Shown here piece after piece: positions 19,601 to 25,540 of a DNA stretch of 36,634 nt. The notes below the pieces were generated by a model. The model was not told where the DNA came from. It ran no database searches and saw nothing but the letters and a program-made list of their open reading frames with translations. Positions within the stretch are counted from its first letter, which is position 1. Each line of letters begins with the position of its first letter. Both the position numbers and the translations under genes were made by a program. Origin of the DNA: CAZEQJ01 sp964514385 (GTDB taxonomy: Bacteria > Bacteroidota > Bacteroidia > Cytophagales > Cyclobacteriaceae); NCBI GenBank assembly GCA_964514385.1, contig CAZEQJ010000031.1, forward strand, positions 1 to 36,634. Direction: 5' to 3'.

Positions 19601-21261
19601 TGGATACTGATTGAATTACCAAAGTCGGCAGAGAAATTCCCTTCTCCATCATTTCTATATCCTATGACTTCTGAAATACCTCCGTTGCTATTATCAATTT
19701 CAAATAAATCAAGATCGTTATCCCCATCATAATCCATAGCTGCTACACCTGCATTTACCCCGGACTGAAAGGAAGACGTACTTAGCCTGAAAGGTGTAGG
19801 ATCCTGCAGCTGACCAATCAGGATATCTCTTCCACTTGAAGCCGTAAGCGATATACCTGACAGGTTGAGCGAATTGCTGAAATAGCCTGTCAGGTATATC
19901 CCCCTTGCATAAGGCGTCATCCCAAATACTCCGGCTTGTCCTCCTGATCCGCCCTCTGTTATTGCCTGGACAAGTCTGAAGTCAATATTATTGCCTACAT
20001 CATCAAACTTTATCACAAAGATATCCTGATTGCCTATGTTGCTCAGTACTCTGTTATTTCCTAAGTTAAAGGTTCCCTGAAAATAGCCACCTGCATAAAA
20101 GCTGCCATCTTCTCGAGCTACCACCTTTGAGACATAATCACCATTGTTGGCACCACCTATTGACTGGGCCCAGAAACCTGTACCATTACTGACGCTGAAT
20201 GCCGCCACAAAGCCATCAGTTGATGACGAGTTTGATGAAAGTGATACACCCTGAAATCCATTACCTTCAAAGTTCACATTAGTGCCCCGGTAAATGCCAC
20301 CGACTATCAAAGTGCCATTGTTATTGACATCCAGACTTTGACCTATATCATTGCCAGCATCACCTATACTTGTCAGCCAGTTTATTGCAGACAGGTCGGA
20401 TGAGTAGGCGGCCAGGAAGGCATCGACAGAACCACCTGAAGAGGACATGGTGCTGCCGTCACCAAAATCTACTCCACTGCCGGCAAAAGATCCGGTAGCG
20501 AGGATGTAATCGAAGTTTGCATCATAGGCTACATCTAACACAGACTGAGCATCCGTGCCTTCTGATATTGAAATAAGCCCTTCGGCTACACCTGCATTCT
20601 GATCAAATACGGCAATAAAACCATCCTGGTCGGTTACTCCGGAGCTGCTTACACCGAAAGCATCAAGTGTTACATTCCCTGTAAAAAAACCACCTACGAT
20701 TATCCTCGACTGGTCGATTACGTCTAAGCTGGTGGCCAGGTCGTTGTAGTTAGAGGGGCTCGGGTCTCCGCCTCCCCACGTTCTGACCCACTCGACATTC
20801 CCATCGAGATCGATTTTAATCAAAAAGGCGTCCTGAGTACCATCAGCGGATACTGAAAATCCACCGATATTTGGGGAGTTACAAAAATATCCGGCCACAA
20901 ACAGATGATTGTCTCCATTAAAGATAATGTCATGGCCTCCGTTTAGTCCCAGGAAACCATCGGTATCACCAAAGGTGAGGTCCCAGATGATATTCCCTGC
21001 TGAGTCATATTTGGCAATAAAGGCATCCTGAGCACCTGTCGAGCCTCTGGCCCCGTTACCCAGATCTATTGAGCCGCTAAAGGAGCCTGTTACGTAAACA
21101 TTTTGATCATTATCAAGGGTAATGGCGTTAATTTCTAGTGCGACACCACCATCCGGAATATTGAATGCCCATCGCCAGCGTGCCTCTCCGGGATCGGGAG
21201 ATTGAGCTGCAGCGGTGATTTGTAAAAGCATGCACAGAACAAGAAAGTACAGTTGCTTCAT
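7690..21261 (-). CDS. Giant secreted mosaic protein: beta-propellers, beta-helix, five LamG and many Fn3 domains (adhesin-like)
   Basis: 4523 residues from the ATG at 21261, which gives a clean signal peptide (MKQLYFLVLCMLLQITAAAQ); a GTG four codons upstream is less likely. Approximate order: SBBP-type propeller with seven 'VYVTGSF...QDAFIAKYD' repeats (45-488); FG-GAP/VCBS propeller with seven DxDxDG-like calcium loops (506-825); Fn3 (850-960); right-handed beta-helix regions, two with a GSLxxAx start, separated by an Ig-like domain (961-2078); Ig-like and Fn3 (2078-2255). Next come LamG domains at about 2256-2465, 2650-2866, 2960-3166, 3350-3580 and 4137-4350, separated by Fn3 units. A third propeller with five YVTN-like repeats lies at 3675-3945. 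The LamG domains suggest carbohydrate or ligand binding at the cell surface. The end (DDWFNAGNWLNNSIP..., then GGELQLSPD) stops inside a module normally found before a T9SS sorting domain; no sorting domain follows. Function inferred as adhesin. Confidence 0.88.
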   Translation of the reverse strand: MKQLYFLVLCMLLQITAAAQSPDPGEARWRWAFNIPDGGVALEINAITLDNDQNVYVTGSFSGSIDLGNGARGSTGAQDAFIAKYDSAGNIIWDLTFGDTDGFLGLNGGHDIIFNGDNHLFVAGYFCNSPNIGGFSVSADGTQDAFLIKIDLDGNVEWVRTWGGGDPSPSNYNDLATSLDVIDQSRIIVGGFFTGNVTLDAFGVSSSGVTDQDGFIAVFDQNAGVAEGLISISEGTDAQSVLDVAYDANFDYILATGSFAGSGVDFGDGSTMSSSGGSVDAFLAAYSSDLSAINWLTSIGDAGNDIGQSLDVNNNGTLIVGGIYRGTNVNFEGNGFQGVSLSSNSSSTDGFVAAFSVSNGTGFWAQSIGGANNGDYVSKVVAREDGSFYAGGYFQGTFNLGNNRVLSNIGNQDIFVIKFDDVGNNIDFRLVQAITEGGSGGQAGVFGMTPYARGIYLTGYFSNSLNLSGISLTASSGRDILIGQLQDPTPFRLSTSSFQSGVNAGVAAMDYDGDNDLDLFEIDNSNGGISEVIGYRNDGEGNFSADFGNSISIQGFESFLVPADFNADVSGNDLVDFFFTGNPVFIVEGNSLNAINDIGPGDYIDRIDYNNDGRWDVLAFDYLTGNGVQMIQNDGSNNFTIIPGHAIDLPGVFDEGAILAVGDVNDDSYSDILVSGFDGALEAAMYIYDPSTGAYLKQNWGVVPQVFGDAEFFDFDNDGDLDLITVGSDGSTQPLLYYENTGSTFDIIWDDAGLENGDLDIADLDQDGDADFIVTGDDGSDIFTRFYRNDGSGSFTNLGSLGLPGFTDNQVNFNDFDNDGDPDLFVGGLDENANPLTALYFNDYTVQRNFAPSAPTGLAFSPSANGIILSWSTSGDSETPVSGLTYNVGIGTSPGNYEIMPLQASNTFKYDGETGQFKTQFAEIQGLTTGITYYWVVQAQDPSGNISSKSIESTFEVPNVIYVDQNATGADNGSSWGDAFNDLSVAINAASTLAASGAEVEVWVAAGEYGVVNRGIDIAPGGRASLYGGFDGTEEARNERSPGTNQTIMNAGSGGYHLIIDGGGDFVLDGFTMTEGQSGSGGSLFLRNNIAASISDCYFFNNVSTGGGGAIFTRTTGRVIVQRSTFENNYADADGGGAILINNASGQLVVANCTFYGNSEGNLGGGAINLENYLAAEVYNSTFFGNQANGFGGAIRDILNNVQVFSSAFSNNSAGVFDIDIYENDIYSQSTLVDQITTTAGMLYPYGGSFIYGNSGVIDALANYGGNVPTLPISFSSNERDNGSPFSISGIVDGDARGVDPIQNVDIGAYEFNDRKLEVDTDNITGKGSLTDAVNYSNNHVGPDTICFNPGLAGATIILNSTLNIGNIDIGADSTFITGDVNNDSLPDITISGDGRAYGFDIYEDAAYSTFQFLNFSAIQFFRTQASPSYFYGNYFGTSLDGLSADNTTKNLSSIDLSPNSIGSDSIYFGGPQPKMGNLVSGSFSSGVRVNGDFGVRIENNIFGADVTGLNPLNTLDNNPVDLNTPAYVVNNVIGSPSTTATGLEVRDNGSGSVIRNNFIGIGRDTASSLSIQGTGLRLSSNNRVENNVIANIDFEGVLISSGSLNRLRGNIFFNNNTSLFINSGAQGGVTPPRNLVLTADSTLTGEAAPNAFIQIYADSTNTNASRFLTSFTAAPDGTFSYKPNYASFDPGFDHLLVLQDSASNTSGFASTRLVFNSLHIVTNTNDAGPGSLREAILNANGRTGADTILFDAALDGDTIVLNSELDALTDDNTILTTEGKNIWLQAGTGFSDNLIVLSGDNIQYDGLNLDGNNIADAGMRIDGSFIQAINFHSIDNIGQGVFLNSTATRDTIRNATIYGNGFYGVLLQGRYNALLGSKIGTDATGEFARGGHPQFGAVVVLDSSTIGGYGADRNIIAGNDSSGIYLAGVNNIVINNYIGLNINGEPLGNGGNGILMDDENTTTNELNLIGDGTAAGRNVIAANVLDGIRMLGSLSNTINDNLIGVNESLQPRPNGGSGISLQASSVPTASRFNAIQNNVIAYNTDGILMQDAGVQENEITNNIIYGNTNEGILLFAGTQNDIAPPVISSLDISGFIEGTAQPNNTVVLYADSTNQGQQFLASIVADGSGNWSTTLDLDTVITGLDSITATQNDGTNYSAFSNAVGIPRPEIDLFVYSGNNRINLYWAPVDGITDYEVIYGTDSTSGLTSIPVADTTFSISGLTNDVLYFTAVVAGSDTSSFQGAVPTFEAGRSAVFDGTNEIIVPDTSLNLTPEFTIEAWIKPEKDFQINTILTKIKPGGDQPGFGWYVNTFNTGDHKLIFETENFNYVASTDSLIEDGVWQHIAIIFDGTLVKMYKNGAEVDYFSFDLNPQDSPDSLIIGEFTNNPGFGFEGEMDEIRYWSRALSVSELNFKKDKPVDSEQDRLRAIWQFDEPPGTTTAYAQKFDFNGYWDNDSSAISGAMRPLVDTLFATGLQDTVRIDWSFFSTDVDSIRIFRNTSSVIDTAVHELITLDYDPASPFYFDTAVVFGDTLWYQIAGIDSVGQIGDLSLADSAVVEILPAPDAVFTTTSDQQVTLHWNAVADASGYTVLYGTDTTNLGSLTSEAASDTTFTVSGLTNNTLYYFAVASVNGDTTSFRAAVPVLEAGRALSLSIPSYARVVNNPAWQFEFNEDFTVEFWFLANPVQNSTETEVDLISAWNGSGVYSYVLRMEKATGQLYGARFDGPNFPNVINPTVVNDSLWHHVAFVRRSGTLYLYVDGISGPPIVDNTANPLTNSADLFISSRAGGLHFFEGQIDEVRIWNYGRTASEILSAIDTPIRSFDDRLVLYLPFNTSDTLIDYSKTRNIGFYQNGASTVNSRAMHPAAVTNLIAEPGDSEISLSWSPNSEQDFNNYQIVASLNVDLSSPVSNTTNLGATDTTEIISGLTNNQLYFIGVWGLDSAGQIGDTVIITSVPVVEAGRALSFDGVSYLKGSSVDTVLGGSEWTFMFWAKRNNTNTLDFVLGQGIPSFIQGLHLGFRGTDNKQLGLDFFNNQLFSDVLENTTTWHHYAVSYGNGNVGTIYQDGIELVTSGLADYNYTDTIYIGRLPWVDGVDNFEGQLDEIALFQRVLTQEEIQGYMDKPIPVNASDLAYLWHADEPVGTGITYDAGIRKYDLEWFNSPVAELSGAMAPVVDTLIASTVADSVILSWNFFSNDVEFVNIYRHNDVAIDTSVHLLITIGATDTFYVDNSIVAGDTLWYQIAGIDSVGQIGDLSLADSAVVEILPAPDAVFTTTSDQQVTLHWNAVADASGYTVLYGTDTTNLGSLTSEAASDTTFTVSGLTNNTLYYFAVASVNGDTTSFKGAVPVVEAGRSLSLDGINDYGAILNDGSWSFGTTDEFTVEVWVRVGNITNLVINQNDIISTWSDGLSPYPFVIRYNNENHPNPGTVDVSQFDGTTPSPLTSTDTINDGRWHHIAYTRQSDNNFYLYIDGVLQGSTPDVATGPLVSNDTLFIGKRQNELSVATFAGEVDELRIWNFAKTDAEIQSGLNGKAVPDDAGIIGLWHFDEPSGNTISYDATSNSNHALLFNGTGRQTSGAMAPLVEIFTATTVNDSVSLSWRFLNTDVSSVNIYRHTTNALDTSVHLLTNIVAADTFYIDGDINPGDTLWYQIAGIDSAGNIGDLSSVDSVVIPEPYLQYSTIIEPQNAVFSGNVDVTAVETTPTGVTFDETGTRMYIVGFGNRNIAQYSLSIPFDVTSVTLEHTLGVSGLETFPSDIFITPDGRQLFIIGDQGDDVTEFLLSTPYDISSATASGTTFSVASQDTSPLGVTFDQSGLRMFMIGNINDAVFSYSLSAPYAISTAVYTGQSYSVFSLESQVQGIAFNGNGSRMFVTGSSQDSVRIYSLSDPYNITTSGIIGSQSVAAQTSGPFGINFSVDGTKMFIAGSGNIFQYDLGNAAFSESAADDGSVNGSLIINAFGTSFANAGTTLTEGSQYSVNNLPSGLTPLITVSTDGTSAVLTFSGNATLHANPQDVDSIEINFNDAAFTAFTTSEIENAVNANTGLKIDFNSALAPSEIVTLPSDQSVELKWNAITNVSDYVVLYGLDSTNIGGLSTLAVVGDTTTTLSGLTNEALYFFAVASANGDTSTFKGAVPVIEAGKAIQFDGIDDFNTTNDSITNLGQQDFSISVWINTALTDRPILSKSDGDNIWEPGEVVYYLIGGRPNFEKFDCGRATGEIVINDNKWHHVVFAYDHDTQISQFYVDGTAVTTTSNYTGCSDSSGTILDIARGDFADGGRVWDGAIDELSIWQKTLSAPEVINLLSKPAEADDNNLLAVYHFDEPEATLISYDATGNNFHSIWNDTVTVIDSRAMFPFAPDTLISLSDSLELNIEWSQILITDLNEYRIVYDSTQALDTPIGALSTTTIGDTTITITGLSNGKLYTIGVLAIDSAGQVSDTIRVLGVPTPKPYDNVWIGQVDDDWFNAGNWLNNSIPVATDTVWIPNIGIQPLITSVAVAKMVDIDTDAGALLVIDADSGGELQLSPD
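11240..11556 (-). repeat. 317-bp perfect direct repeat, copy A (Fn3 cassette between LamG 3 and LamG 4)
   Basis: By eye, these 317 bases are identical to 13352-13668 without mismatch, while the flanks diverge immediately. The block encodes residues about 3236-3341 of the giant protein, from the end of one Fn3-like unit (WYQIAGIDSVGQIGDLSLAD) through the next (LHWNAVADASGYTVLYGTD...). The spacing of 2112 bases is a multiple of three, so the protein frame is kept. Synonymous positions are also identical, so the duplication or gene conversion is recent. Confidence 0.95.
13352..13668 (-). repeat. 317-bp perfect direct repeat, copy B (Fn3 cassette between LamG 1 and LamG 2)
   Basis: Partner of the copy at 11240-11556, same orientation, encoding residues about 2532-2637. 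Neighbouring Fn3 units, such as those near 8870-9080 and 14500-14700, share the protein pattern (DTTF.VSGLTN..LYYFAV) but differ in DNA sequence. The perfect identity is therefore specific to this pair and is not general domain similarity. Confidence 0.95.
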
Positions 21262-21398
21262 AGGGTTAGGCACACCTTAGATTTTTTCCACTAATTTAAA
21301 TGATTTTATACTAAATCGATAGCACTAACAAGCATTTCAGCCCTGATAAAGCCAATTTTTTATTTAAAAAATGAAATTAAAAAGATTTTGAATCGGCG

Positions 21399-21429
21399 GA
21401 AATATATTTTTCTGCCAAAACGTGCCAAA
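21399..21429 (-). promoter_or_regulatory. Candidate Bacteroidota-type promoter for the giant-protein gene
   Basis: On the minus strand TTTG (21429-21426) is followed after exactly 19 bases by TATATTTC (21406-21399). This matches the Bacteroidota -33 TTTG / -7 TAnnTTTG consensus except for the last base. It lies in the 220-base AT-rich gap between the glycosyltransferase gene (stop at 21482) and the giant gene, leaving a 5' UTR of about 130 bases. It would give the giant gene, and the membrane gene behind it, transcription independent of the upstream glycosyltransferase. Read-through from upstream is also possible. The rest of the gap shows no other signal. Confidence 0.4.
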
Positions 21430-21481
21430 TCCGGTAAACCTTCAATAGCCTTAATTTGAGATAAATGAAAATCAAATGCAT

Positions 21482-22189
21482 TTAATTTCGAGGGTTTACC
21501 ATTTTTGAAGGGTTAACTGTCAGGGCTACCACACCTAATGTATATATAAATCCGTCCCAGTAATTTATTGACGACCTGTACTCGTGGTAGGAGGTGGGAA
21601 TATCTATTTCATCGATTTTAAAATTGTGCATCATCCCGATCGTAAGCAGTTCATTATCAAAAATAAAATCGTCCGAAAGGCGATCCAGGTTAATACTTTT
21701 TAGAAATCCGGCTGAATAGGCACGAAGGCCCGTGTGTAAATCAGTGAATTTGCCTGAATAGCGTATATTTTGAAGGGTGGTTAACGCCCTATTGATCAAA
21801 TATCGGGAGAGGGGCATTTCCTTAGGTTTTTTCCCAGCTTTAATTCGGGATCCGAGCACAATAGCCGTCCCTGCTTCGATTTTTTTGATTAATGCCGGAA
21901 TGTACCCACCGGGATACTGATTGTCTCCGTGCAGTATAACGATTATATCTGCTCCTTTTTCCAGAGCATATTTAATTCCTGTTTTCTGTGCTGAACCGTA
22001 ACCCTGGTTTACTGAATGGGTTAAAATCAGTTGATTTGAATTATATCTACAGATTATTTCCCGGGTGGCATCCTGGCTGCCATCATCTACGATTATTATC
22101 TCACAAGCTTCAGGAATGCTTTGCAGGGTAGGCAAAATGGTTTTTTCGGCATTATAAGCAGGTACGACTATAGCCGTTTTTTTACTCAT
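21482..22189 (-). CDS. Family 2 glycosyltransferase, dolichyl-phosphate-mannose-synthase-like
   Basis: 235-residue GT-A fold enzyme, cytosolic and membrane-associated, without a transmembrane segment. Motifs: VVPAYNAEKTI at 8-18, EIIIVDDGSQDAT around 30-42, the metal/nucleotide-diphosphate segment ILHGDNQYPG near 95-104, LGSRIKAG near 122-129, and DLHTGLRAYS with a following SDDFIFDNELL. These are the landmarks of the DPM1-like branch that moves a sugar from a nucleotide donor to polyprenyl phosphate or similar acceptors. Donor and acceptor are not determined by the sequence. The ATG at 22189 overlaps the stop of the 2OG-Fe(II) oxygenase gene by four bases (ATGA), so the two are coupled. As a possible maker of a lipid-linked sugar it fits with the TMTC-like GT-C enzyme encoded divergently at 23870. 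Confidence 0.88.
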   Translation of the reverse strand: MSKKTAIVVPAYNAEKTILPTLQSIPEACEIIIVDDGSQDATREIICRYNSNQLILTHSVNQGYGSAQKTGIKYALEKGADIIVILHGDNQYPGGYIPALIKKIEAGTAIVLGSRIKAGKKPKEMPLSRYLINRALTTLQNIRYSGKFTDLHTGLRAYSAGFLKSINLDRLSDDFIFDNELLTIGMMHNFKIDEIDIPTSYHEYRSSINYWDGFIYTLGVVALTVNPSKMVNPRN

Positions 22190-22998
22190 TTTTTCGATCG
22201 GATGATAGTACTGAAAATACGGTCATTGATAAGCCGGTATTTTTTTAACCAGCTATATAAATATAGTAACTTGTTTTCAAGATTAATCAATAACCCACTG
22301 CTTTTATCCTGCGGTGACTTAATGTAATGTGTGGGCGTGGTTTTGTCTTTTCCTCCATCCTGATAATAATAAAGTGCTATTGATTTCCTTGAGATATTGT
22401 CAGGACAAACAACTGGCCTCGGGTATCCGTGATACGATGTGCGATTGGTTTCAAAGATGATGCAGCGGTTGTACGCGGGTGTAAATGAATATTCTATCCG
22501 ATTTTTTTTTAGGTTATAAAATTCAAGTTCGCCACCGTATTCAGGCTTCCATTCCTTTTCCAGAAATACAATCAGATTCAGCCTTCTTTGGAGATTATTA
22601 TGCCTCGGATGATGGCTAAAATCAGTATGATAACGCAGATATCCACTATTTTTGGTAATATGCAGCCCTCCTCCGGCTAGTTCGGGATCAGCTGAAAGCC
22701 CTTGAAAATCAAATCTCGATTGTAAATACTCTGTAAACTCATCGGAGTTTAGTTCTTCTATTACCTGCCTGAGCTGTGATGGTATATGATCACGATCAGA
22801 TAATCCAAATTTCTTTTCATTGTAATGAAAATACCGGGTCCATTCATTATCAGGATCAGGAAAACAGCCATAGGCTTTTTCAAGCGCTTCATCCAGCAGG
22901 AAATTATCAAATACCAGAATATTGAAGTAATCATCGCTTCTGAATATTTCCTGTCGGTTAGGATTTATATATTTAAATCTGATTTCTGTTTTATTCAT
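22186..22998 (-). CDS. 2-oxoglutarate/Fe(II)-dependent oxygenase (prolyl-4-hydroxylase-like)
   Basis: 270 residues from the ATG at 22998. The frame is open to 23163, but that extension would lie inside the divergent methyltransferase gene and reads as unrelated sequence. The double-stranded beta-helix core shows the facial triad His124-x-Asp126 (in YHTDFSHHP) and His190 (in SYHGYPRP), with Arg204 (SRKSIALYYY) as the expected 2-oxoglutarate anchor. LNLIVFLEKEW and YGGELEFY are typical P4H/Tpa1-like strands. The family hydroxylates protein prolines or small molecules; the substrate here is unknown. A basic, aromatic C-terminal tail of about 50 residues extends past the core. It is first in a leftward operon with the glycosyltransferase. 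Only 11 bases separate its start from that of the divergent methyltransferase gene. Confidence 0.85.
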   Translation of the reverse strand: MNKTEIRFKYINPNRQEIFRSDDYFNILVFDNFLLDEALEKAYGCFPDPDNEWTRYFHYNEKKFGLSDRDHIPSQLRQVIEELNSDEFTEYLQSRFDFQGLSADPELAGGGLHITKNSGYLRYHTDFSHHPRHNNLQRRLNLIVFLEKEWKPEYGGELEFYNLKKNRIEYSFTPAYNRCIIFETNRTSYHGYPRPVVCPDNISRKSIALYYYQDGGKDKTTPTHYIKSPQDKSSGLLINLENKLLYLYSWLKKYRLINDRIFSTIIRSKK

Positions 22999-23009
22999 TT
23001 CAACTGGCC

Positions 23010-23873
23010 ATGAATCTAAAGGAAAAACAAGACTATTATAAAGAAATCGATTACTATTATGAGTTTTCTGAAGTAGCCTATCGTGAAGGGTGGGATTTAA
23101 CCTATAGCAGGTCATTACATAATGGATATTATGATGCAAAAGTGAATTCATTTCGTCAGTCACTCACCCGACTGATAGAAGTTTGTGCCGAAGCAGCAGA
23201 AATAAAAAAAGGTGATTATGTGCTGGATGCAGGCTGTGGAATAGGAGGGAGCAGCTTTTATATCAATCAATCCATCGGGGCAAAAGTGGCAGGCATTAAC
23301 ATTACCAGGCGCCAGTTGGAGCTGGCAAATGAGTATAAGAAAAAGAAGCAATTGGAGGAGGTAGATTTCTATCATATGGATTTTCTAAATACCGATTTCG
23401 ATAGCAATACATTCGATGTTGTCTGGGCAATAGAAAGTGTATGTCATGCCTATGATAAAGCCATTTTTCTTAGAGAAGCCTATCGCATACTAAAACCAGG
23501 AGGTCGGTTGATGGTGGCTGATGCATTTAATGCAAAGCCGGTTTTTACTGAAAATGAAGCGGAGCTAATGCAAAAATGGACGCACAACCTGGCTGTAAAT
23601 GAGCTGGAATACATCGGGTCATTTGAAAAACATTTGAATGAGGCAGGATTTCAAGAAATCACAAACAGAGATGTGTCAGAAAACATTAAAAAATCTGTAA
23701 ACAGAATTCATTTCCTGGGAAAAGCTTCAGCGCTATATACGACATTTTTAAAAACGCTCGGAGTGAAGAGAAAAAATCAGGCCAAGATCAACAATAGTAT
23801 TGCAGCCGTTCATTTAAAACCGACATTCAGTCAAAAGCTCTGGACCTATCATATTATCACTGCTCAAAAATGA
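23010..23873 (+). CDS. Class I SAM-dependent methyltransferase (sterol/tocopherol-methyltransferase-like)
   Basis: 287 residues. Motif I VLDAGCGIGGSSFYI starts at residue 71, the acidic-loop region INITRRQLELA at 96-106, motif II-like FDVVWAIESVCHA at 135-147 and motif III RILKPGGRLMVAD at 159-171. The form GCGIGGSS with a following ESxCHA is that of the UbiE/gamma-tocopherol/sterol C-methyltransferase group, which acts on lipids and quinone-like rings. The substrate is unknown, and a lipid or polyprenyl compound is the inference. It is the first gene of a tightly overlapping operon (ATGA overlap with the TMTC-like gene). Its promoter must lie inside the divergent oxygenase gene. A TATATTTA at 22968-22975 is a weak -7 candidate with no good -33 element. 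Confidence 0.88.
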   Translation: MNLKEKQDYYKEIDYYYEFSEVAYREGWDLTYSRSLHNGYYDAKVNSFRQSLTRLIEVCAEAAEIKKGDYVLDAGCGIGGSSFYINQSIGAKVAGINITRRQLELANEYKKKKQLEEVDFYHMDFLNTDFDSNTFDVVWAIESVCHAYDKAIFLREAYRILKPGGRLMVADAFNAKPVFTENEAELMQKWTHNLAVNELEYIGSFEKHLNEAGFQEITNRDVSENIKKSVNRIHFLGKASALYTTFLKTLGVKRKNQAKINNSIAAVHLKPTFSQKLWTYHIITAQK

Positions 23874-25540
23874 TAAAATCGAGAGATTATATCATACTTG
23901 CTGTCATTCTGATGGGATCATATCTAATGCTGGGTGGGGTACTGGATAATGAATTCACCAATTGGGATGATCATGATTATGTGGTAGAGAATGAAGATAT
24001 CAAACAACTAAATCTCAGAACTATATCCAGTTTCTTTTCTGAGAATTATGTTGGGCTGTACACGCCGCTTACACTGGTTAGTTTTGCTGTTGACTATCAG
24101 TTATTTGGGTTGGATCCAACAGGTTTTCACCTTACCAGCCTGATTGTTCATTTACTGAATACTGCTTTGGTCTATCTCTTGATTCTTACCCTGTTCCATT
24201 CGAGAGCAATGTCAATCGTCGTTGCCGTTTTCTTTAGTATTCACCCCCTGAATATCGAAACAGTAGCCTGGATCAGCAGCCGTAAAGATTTGCTTTTTGT
24301 GCTGTTCTACCTGCTGAGCCTTCTGGCATACATTTCTTACAAGAAAAATGGAAAATTGCTTTGGATTGTACTGAGTTTCGTCTGTTTTATTTTGAGCGGT
24401 CTGTCAAAGCCTACCGCGCTTACATTGCCTTTAGTTTTGATTCTTATTGATTATGTGAAGGATACACAAATCTCCCTTAGACATTTCGTAAACAAGCTGC
24501 ATTTTTTTCTGGTGAGCGCAGCATTATTTATCGTTGGGTTAATCTCCGCATTGAAGGTAAATCCTTTTAATGTTAAACCCTTCGGATACAATTTCATAGA
24601 AGAAGTTATCCTGGCTCTTTATTCGCTGGGGTATTATGTTTACCATGCCATTTTCCCTCATCAGTTGACAAATTTTCATGCCTATCCTTACAATGACAAT
24701 AGCTGGATTGGAGCAGAATATTGGATAGGGGCGATTTTTTTTATGGGGTTCATTGCTTTGCTCATATATTTCCGGAAAAAGGAGAAAAAATACCTTTTTG
24801 CTTTGCTTTTCTTCCTAATCACCATTTTACCTGTATTCCGTATTGCACCTACAGGCTTTCCCATAGTATCTGAACGGTATTTTTATCTGAGTTCTGTTGG
24901 TATAATAGCTTTCATCTCGTTCTGGGTGATAAATCACTGGAATATATTTTTTGTCAGGTTGATGACGGTATTCAGTGCCTCCTTACTTATTGTCTGGTTT
25001 ATAAAACTAGACCTGCAGCGCATCCGGGATTGGGAAACCAGCATCTCGCTATGGTCAAAAACGGTGGAAGTAAACCCTGATATTTATCTTGCTCAAATGA
25101 AGCTGGGAGATGCTTATGCAGCAAGAGGGAACGAAAGGCTGGCGTTACAGGCGTATCAGAACTCACTGATGATTTATGATGAAAATGCGCCCTTATTTAA
25201 TCAGTTAGGCAATATGTATTTTGATCAGAATGATTATGAAATTGCGGTTGATTTTTTCACCAAAGCTATACGGCTTGATTCAACGAATGCAACATATTAT
25301 TATAACAGGGGCAACACATACAAAGCTTTAAATACGTTCGATTCGGCGTTATTTGATTACAATAATGCAATTAAAATATCACCAATTCCCGGGGCATATA
25401 ATAACCGGGGTTTGGTTAATATATTCACTGGCGATAGTGTCAGGGCTCTTCAGGATCTCGATTCGGCAGTGTTACTCGAGCCGGGCAACAAGGTATACCG
25501 CGATAATTACGAAAGGCTAAAGAAACTGTTAGATAATTGA
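23870..25540 (+). CDS. TMTC-like membrane protein: GT-C glycosyltransferase domain with C-terminal TPR repeats
   Basis: 556 residues. The N-terminal ~400 residues are polytopic, about 10-12 hydrophobic segments. The first extracytoplasmic loop contains NWDDHDYV (31-38); its acidic pair Asp33-Asp34 fits the catalytic or metal-binding site of GT-C enzymes that use polyprenyl-phosphate sugars. SIHPLNIETVAWISSRKDLL in the second loop and SERYFYLSSVG later are recurrent motifs of the TMTC/bacterial TPR-membrane family. Residues about 410-550 form four TPR repeats (for example LGNMYFDQNDYEIAVDFFTKA and YNRGNTYKALNTFDSALFDY). Human TMTC proteins O-mannosylate cadherins; bacterial relatives are mostly uncharacterised. 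Predicted role, by inference: transfer of a lipid-linked sugar to an exported acceptor, with the TPRs binding the acceptor. Overlaps both neighbours by four bases. Confidence 0.82.
   Translation: MIKSRDYIILAVILMGSYLMLGGVLDNEFTNWDDHDYVVENEDIKQLNLRTISSFFSENYVGLYTPLTLVSFAVDYQLFGLDPTGFHLTSLIVHLLNTALVYLLILTLFHSRAMSIVVAVFFSIHPLNIETVAWISSRKDLLFVLFYLLSLLAYISYKKNGKLLWIVLSFVCFILSGLSKPTALTLPLVLILIDYVKDTQISLRHFVNKLHFFLVSAALFIVGLISALKVNPFNVKPFGYNFIEEVILALYSLGYYVYHAIFPHQLTNFHAYPYNDNSWIGAEYWIGAIFFMGFIALLIYFRKKEKKYLFALLFFLITILPVFRIAPTGFPIVSERYFYLSSVGIIAFISFWVINHWNIFFVRLMTVFSASLLIVWFIKLDLQRIRDWETSISLWSKTVEVNPDIYLAQMKLGDAYAARGNERLALQAYQNSLMIYDENAPLFNQLGNMYFDQNDYEIAVDFFTKAIRLDSTNATYYYNRGNTYKALNTFDSALFDYNNAIKISPIPGAYNNRGLVNIFTGDSVRALQDLDSAVLLEPGNKVYRDNYERLKKLLDN

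Noticed and set aside
22999..23163. N-terminal extension of the oxygenase by 55 codons
   Set aside because: It lies entirely antisense within the methyltransferase gene. The core fold and the ATG at 22998 give a complete enzyme.
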